From Bacillota bacterium (lineage in GTDB: Bacteria > Bacillota > Clostridia > Oscillospirales > Acutalibacteraceae), in the NCBI GenBank assembly GCA_023415895.1, contig JAEZJA010000111.1:1-8784 (forward strand): 8,784 nucleotides of DNA, in the 5' to 3' direction. The notes beneath the pieces were generated by a model. The model was not told where the DNA came from and made no database searches. It was given only the letters and a program-made list of their open reading frames with translations. The position numbers and the translations under genes were made by a program. Shown in pieces: positions 6,406-8,784 of this stretch (its first letter is position 1; every line of letters begins with the position of its first letter).

Positions 6406-8784
6406 GTGTTTTTGAAACGGATCGGGGTCACATTAGTAACGCTGGCTGTTACAAGCAGCATGCTATTACCCTCGGCAGCAGCCTTAAAGAATACGAAAGG
6501 TGTCGCCGAGCAAAGCGAAATCGGCACATTTCGTGATACGTCTCGGGACATTGTGCTAACAGCGAGTGATACGGCAGAGTTAAAAGATGCCGTCTTACAG
6601 GAAAATATCATGGACCGTCCGGGGACCTTCGTGGTTGTTGATGAGGCGGGTCAGGCGGAGTGGAACTTCAAGGCTACTGCCGGGAAGTATACGATCCGTG
6701 TGACCTACGCCTGCAAGACGGGCGGAAATTCCGCGGTGATGGGTAGTTTTTCTGTAAATGATCAAACACCGGATGCGCTCAAAGGACTTTCCTTTGAGCG
6801 GCGTTGGGTGGATGTTCTTGATGAGAACGGCGAGTTTGTTACCGATATTTACGGCAATCAGCTGGCGCCGCAACAACAGGAGATCAGCGCGTTTGTACCC
6901 GCGCATCTGTATGCTGCAAGCGGGTTCAGCAACACACCGGTTTCCGTTGATTTACAGAATGGCGACAATACGCTTGCCATTGCCGTAGAGAGCGGCAGCT
7001 TGATCATCGAAAAGATCGAGTTACAGTACGCGTACACGACCCCTTCTTATGCGCAGGTTTCCGCCGAGTATCCCGAGAATGTCGAAACGGACACGATTAT
7101 GCTGGGCTACGAGGCGGAGAAGCCTTTGTATAAATCCTCCGCGGCGCTTATTGGAAAAAGCGACCGATCCTCCGCGTCGGTGAACCCTCACGATCCGTTC
7201 AAACAGATGATCAATGTGGTGGGAGGCAGTACGTGGAGCACCCTGGGAAGCAGCATCACATGGGAGATCGTGGTCCCCAAGACGGGATTGTATGCCATCA
7301 CGATGAAATCACGTAAAAACTTACTTCAGGGATACGTGTCATACCGCCGTCTGTACATTGACGATGAGGTACCCTTTGACGAATGCAATTCGCTTCCCTT
7401 TTACTATGACACAGACTGGAAGAATACCACACTGGGCAACAAGGACGGCGAATACCTGTTTTATTTGACCGAGGGTCGACATGAGTTGAAACTTGAAGCG
7501 TGTATCGGGCAGATTGCACCGATTTTACAGGATGCATCGGATGCATTGATGCGGTTGAATGCACTGTATCTGCAATTGTTAGTCGTCATTGGATCCAGCC
7601 CGGACTTGAACAGGGATTATAATCTTACGGAGAAAATTCCGGAATTGATCGTTGACCTTAAGAACGAATCCGACATATTGCGGACAATTTATGATCAGCT
7701 GTTGGCGAATTCCAATGAGAAGGGAACAGCCTTTGTGGCACTGGACATGCTGATCGATACGTTGAATAAAATGACGGAAAAGCCGGAGCATATTCCTCGG
7801 CATTACGCGCAGTTCAAGGCTAATCTGGGGGCTATGGCCACGTGGATGTCTAACGCAAGGCAGTCGCCGTTACAGTTGGATACGCTGTATGTTCATTCTG
7901 CAGACGCTCCAATGCCCAAAGCCCAGGTAGGGCTTCTCCAGAGCCTGGGTTACTTTTTCAAAAACATTTTCGCCTCCTTTATCGTTGATTACAACACCAT
8001 TGGCAACCTGTCCGAATCGGTATCCGACGAAGGGCATCTCGTTGTGTGGATGGGCGGAGGACGGGATCAGTTTCAGGTGATGAAGAACCTGCTGTCCGAA
8101 GGGGAACTGCAAAAGCAGGGACTGTCTGTGGATTTAAAGTTAGTCAATACGGGAATCCTGTTGAAATCCATCGTTGCGGGAATTGCACCGGATGTGATGC
8201 TGACAGATACATCCAGTGAAATCATCAACTATGCGCTGCGTGGCGCAGTCGCCGATTTGAATCAATTTGCGGATTTACCGGATGTGTTGCAACGGTTTTC
8301 CGATGAAGCTGTCGTTCCTTTTACACTCAACGACAAGCTGTATGCTCTGCCTACAACGATGTCGTTTAACGTCTTGTATTATCGCAAAGATATTTTAGAA
8401 GATATTGGCATTGACGTACCCCAAACATGGGATGATGTGACACGCACCATTTCTGTTCTTACCAAAAGCAATCTGGAGTTTGGTTTGCCGTCCGGAAATA
8501 ACACGTTTTTTGAATTTTTGATGCAGTCAGGTGGCAGTGTTTACAACGAAGATGGCAGCAAGGTCGCTTTTGACGGAAAAGCAGGTATTCAAGCCTTCCA
8601 AAGATGGACAGGGTATTTTTCCGATTACGGACAGTCGTATTCTTATGACTTCCTCAACCGTTTTCGTACGGGGGAAATGCCCATCGGAATAGCGGATTAT
8701 GCATTCTGTGCGTCGCTTTCCGTATCCGCTCCCGAAATCGCGGGGCTGTGGGACTTCACGCAACTGCCCGGAACATTAAAGGCG
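6406..8784 (+). CDS. Large extracellular solute-binding protein with N-terminal carbohydrate-binding-like domains (3' partial)
   Basis: The frame is open from GTG 6406 to the window end (793 codons, no stop), so the C-terminus is missing. Residues 1-26 form a Sec signal peptide (MFLKRIG, hydrophobic core, PSAAA cleavage site) with no lipobox Cys, unusual for a Gram-positive binding protein. Two beta-rich modules follow at about 68-208 and 230-370; both look like CBM6/35-type jelly rolls (the second starts GYEAEKP). A mostly helical segment spans about 370-540. From about 544 comes an SBP_bac_1 (MalE/UgpB-like) domain: LVVWMGGGRDQF, then GIAPDVMLTD, YALPTTMSFNVLYYRKDIL, VPQTWDDV and NRFRTGEMPIGIADY. 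These last motifs match a family of very large (900-1000 residue) binding proteins of Paenibacillus and Clostridia, as I recall it. The role is capture of a sugar or oligosaccharide outside the cell for an ABC importer whose permeases are expected nearby but are not in the window. The binding-domain call is firm; the N-terminal fold names are inferred. Confidence 0.85.
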   Translation, partial: MFLKRIGVTLVTLAVTSSMLLPSAAALKNTKGVAEQSEIGTFRDTSRDIVLTASDTAELKDAVLQENIMDRPGTFVVVDEAGQAEWNFKATAGKYTIRVTYACKTGGNSAVMGSFSVNDQTPDALKGLSFERRWVDVLDENGEFVTDIYGNQLAPQQQEISAFVPAHLYAASGFSNTPVSVDLQNGDNTLAIAVESGSLIIEKIELQYAYTTPSYAQVSAEYPENVETDTIMLGYEAEKPLYKSSAALIGKSDRSSASVNPHDPFKQMINVVGGSTWSTLGSSITWEIVVPKTGLYAITMKSRKNLLQGYVSYRRLYIDDEVPFDECNSLPFYYDTDWKNTTLGNKDGEYLFYLTEGRHELKLEACIGQIAPILQDASDALMRLNALYLQLLVVIGSSPDLNRDYNLTEKIPELIVDLKNESDILRTIYDQLLANSNEKGTAFVALDMLIDTLNKMTEKPEHIPRHYAQFKANLGAMATWMSNARQSPLQLDTLYVHSADAPMPKAQVGLLQSLGYFFKNIFASFIVDYNTIGNLSESVSDEGHLVVWMGGGRDQFQVMKNLLSEGELQKQGLSVDLKLVNTGILLKSIVAGIAPDVMLTDTSSEIINYALRGAVADLNQFADLPDVLQRFSDEAVVPFTLNDKLYALPTTMSFNVLYYRKDILEDIGIDVPQTWDDVTRTISVLTKSNLEFGLPSGNNTFFEFLMQSGGSVYNEDGSKVAFDGKAGIQAFQRWTGYFSDYGQSYSYDFLNRFRTGEMPIGIADYAFCASLSVSAPEIAGLWDFTQLPGTLKA

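Larger units (their letters stand above)
1..8784 (+). other. Probable carbohydrate-utilisation operon (both ends outside the window)
   Basis: All four genes share one strand, are separated by -4, 19 and 39 bases, and show neither terminator hairpins nor convincing promoters between them. Their roles fit one pathway: surface binding, outside hydrolysis, inside hydrolysis and sugar capture for import. A regulator and the transporter permeases are not present here, and any promoter or operator should be upstream of base 1. Single-transcript status is inferred from spacing only. Confidence 0.65.

Noticed and set aside
7530..7546. Short direct repeat GGATGCAT at a 9-base period, containing the palindrome ATGCAT
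   Set aside because: It is in frame inside the binding protein gene and simply encodes a local DASDA pattern; too short and isolated to be a repeat element or operator.

Overview
The window looks like part of a carbohydrate-utilisation locus from an anaerobic Gram-positive bacterium, most likely a Clostridia member (Oscillospiraceae or Lachnospiraceae type). The evidence is moderate G+C, purine-rich ribosome binding sites (AGGAGGAG, AGGGGGAG), a lipoprotein with a classical lipobox, a cell-surface protein with a bacterial Ig-like (BIG2) domain and a single C-terminal membrane anchor, and a very large Bacillota-type sugar-binding protein. The species cannot be read from the sequence.

Four genes lie head to tail on the + strand and fill the window: (1) 1-2064, the 3' part of a multidomain membrane-anchored surface protein; (2) 2061-4391, a lipoprotein glycoside hydrolase with GH42-like architecture; (3) 4411-6366, a second GH42-like hydrolase, clearly paralogous to gene 2 but without a signal peptide; (4) 6406-8784, the 5' part of a large secreted solute-binding protein with two predicted carbohydrate-binding-like domains ahead of a MalE/UgpB-type binding domain. 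Junctions are a 4-base overlap, a 19-base gap and a 39-base gap. I see no terminator hairpin or promoter in the gaps, so the genes are probably one transcript. Both ends of the window are inside genes.

Inferred teamwork: the surface protein binds or organises polysaccharide at the cell envelope, the lipoprotein hydrolase trims glycosides outside the membrane, and the solute-binding protein delivers the released sugars to an ABC importer (permeases not in the window). The signal-less paralog may finish degradation in the cytoplasm. The substrate is unknown; GH42 suggests beta-galactosides, but the family also includes other activities. There are no RNA genes, CRISPR arrays or mobile elements that I could recognise, and no gene-free stretch longer than 39 bases.
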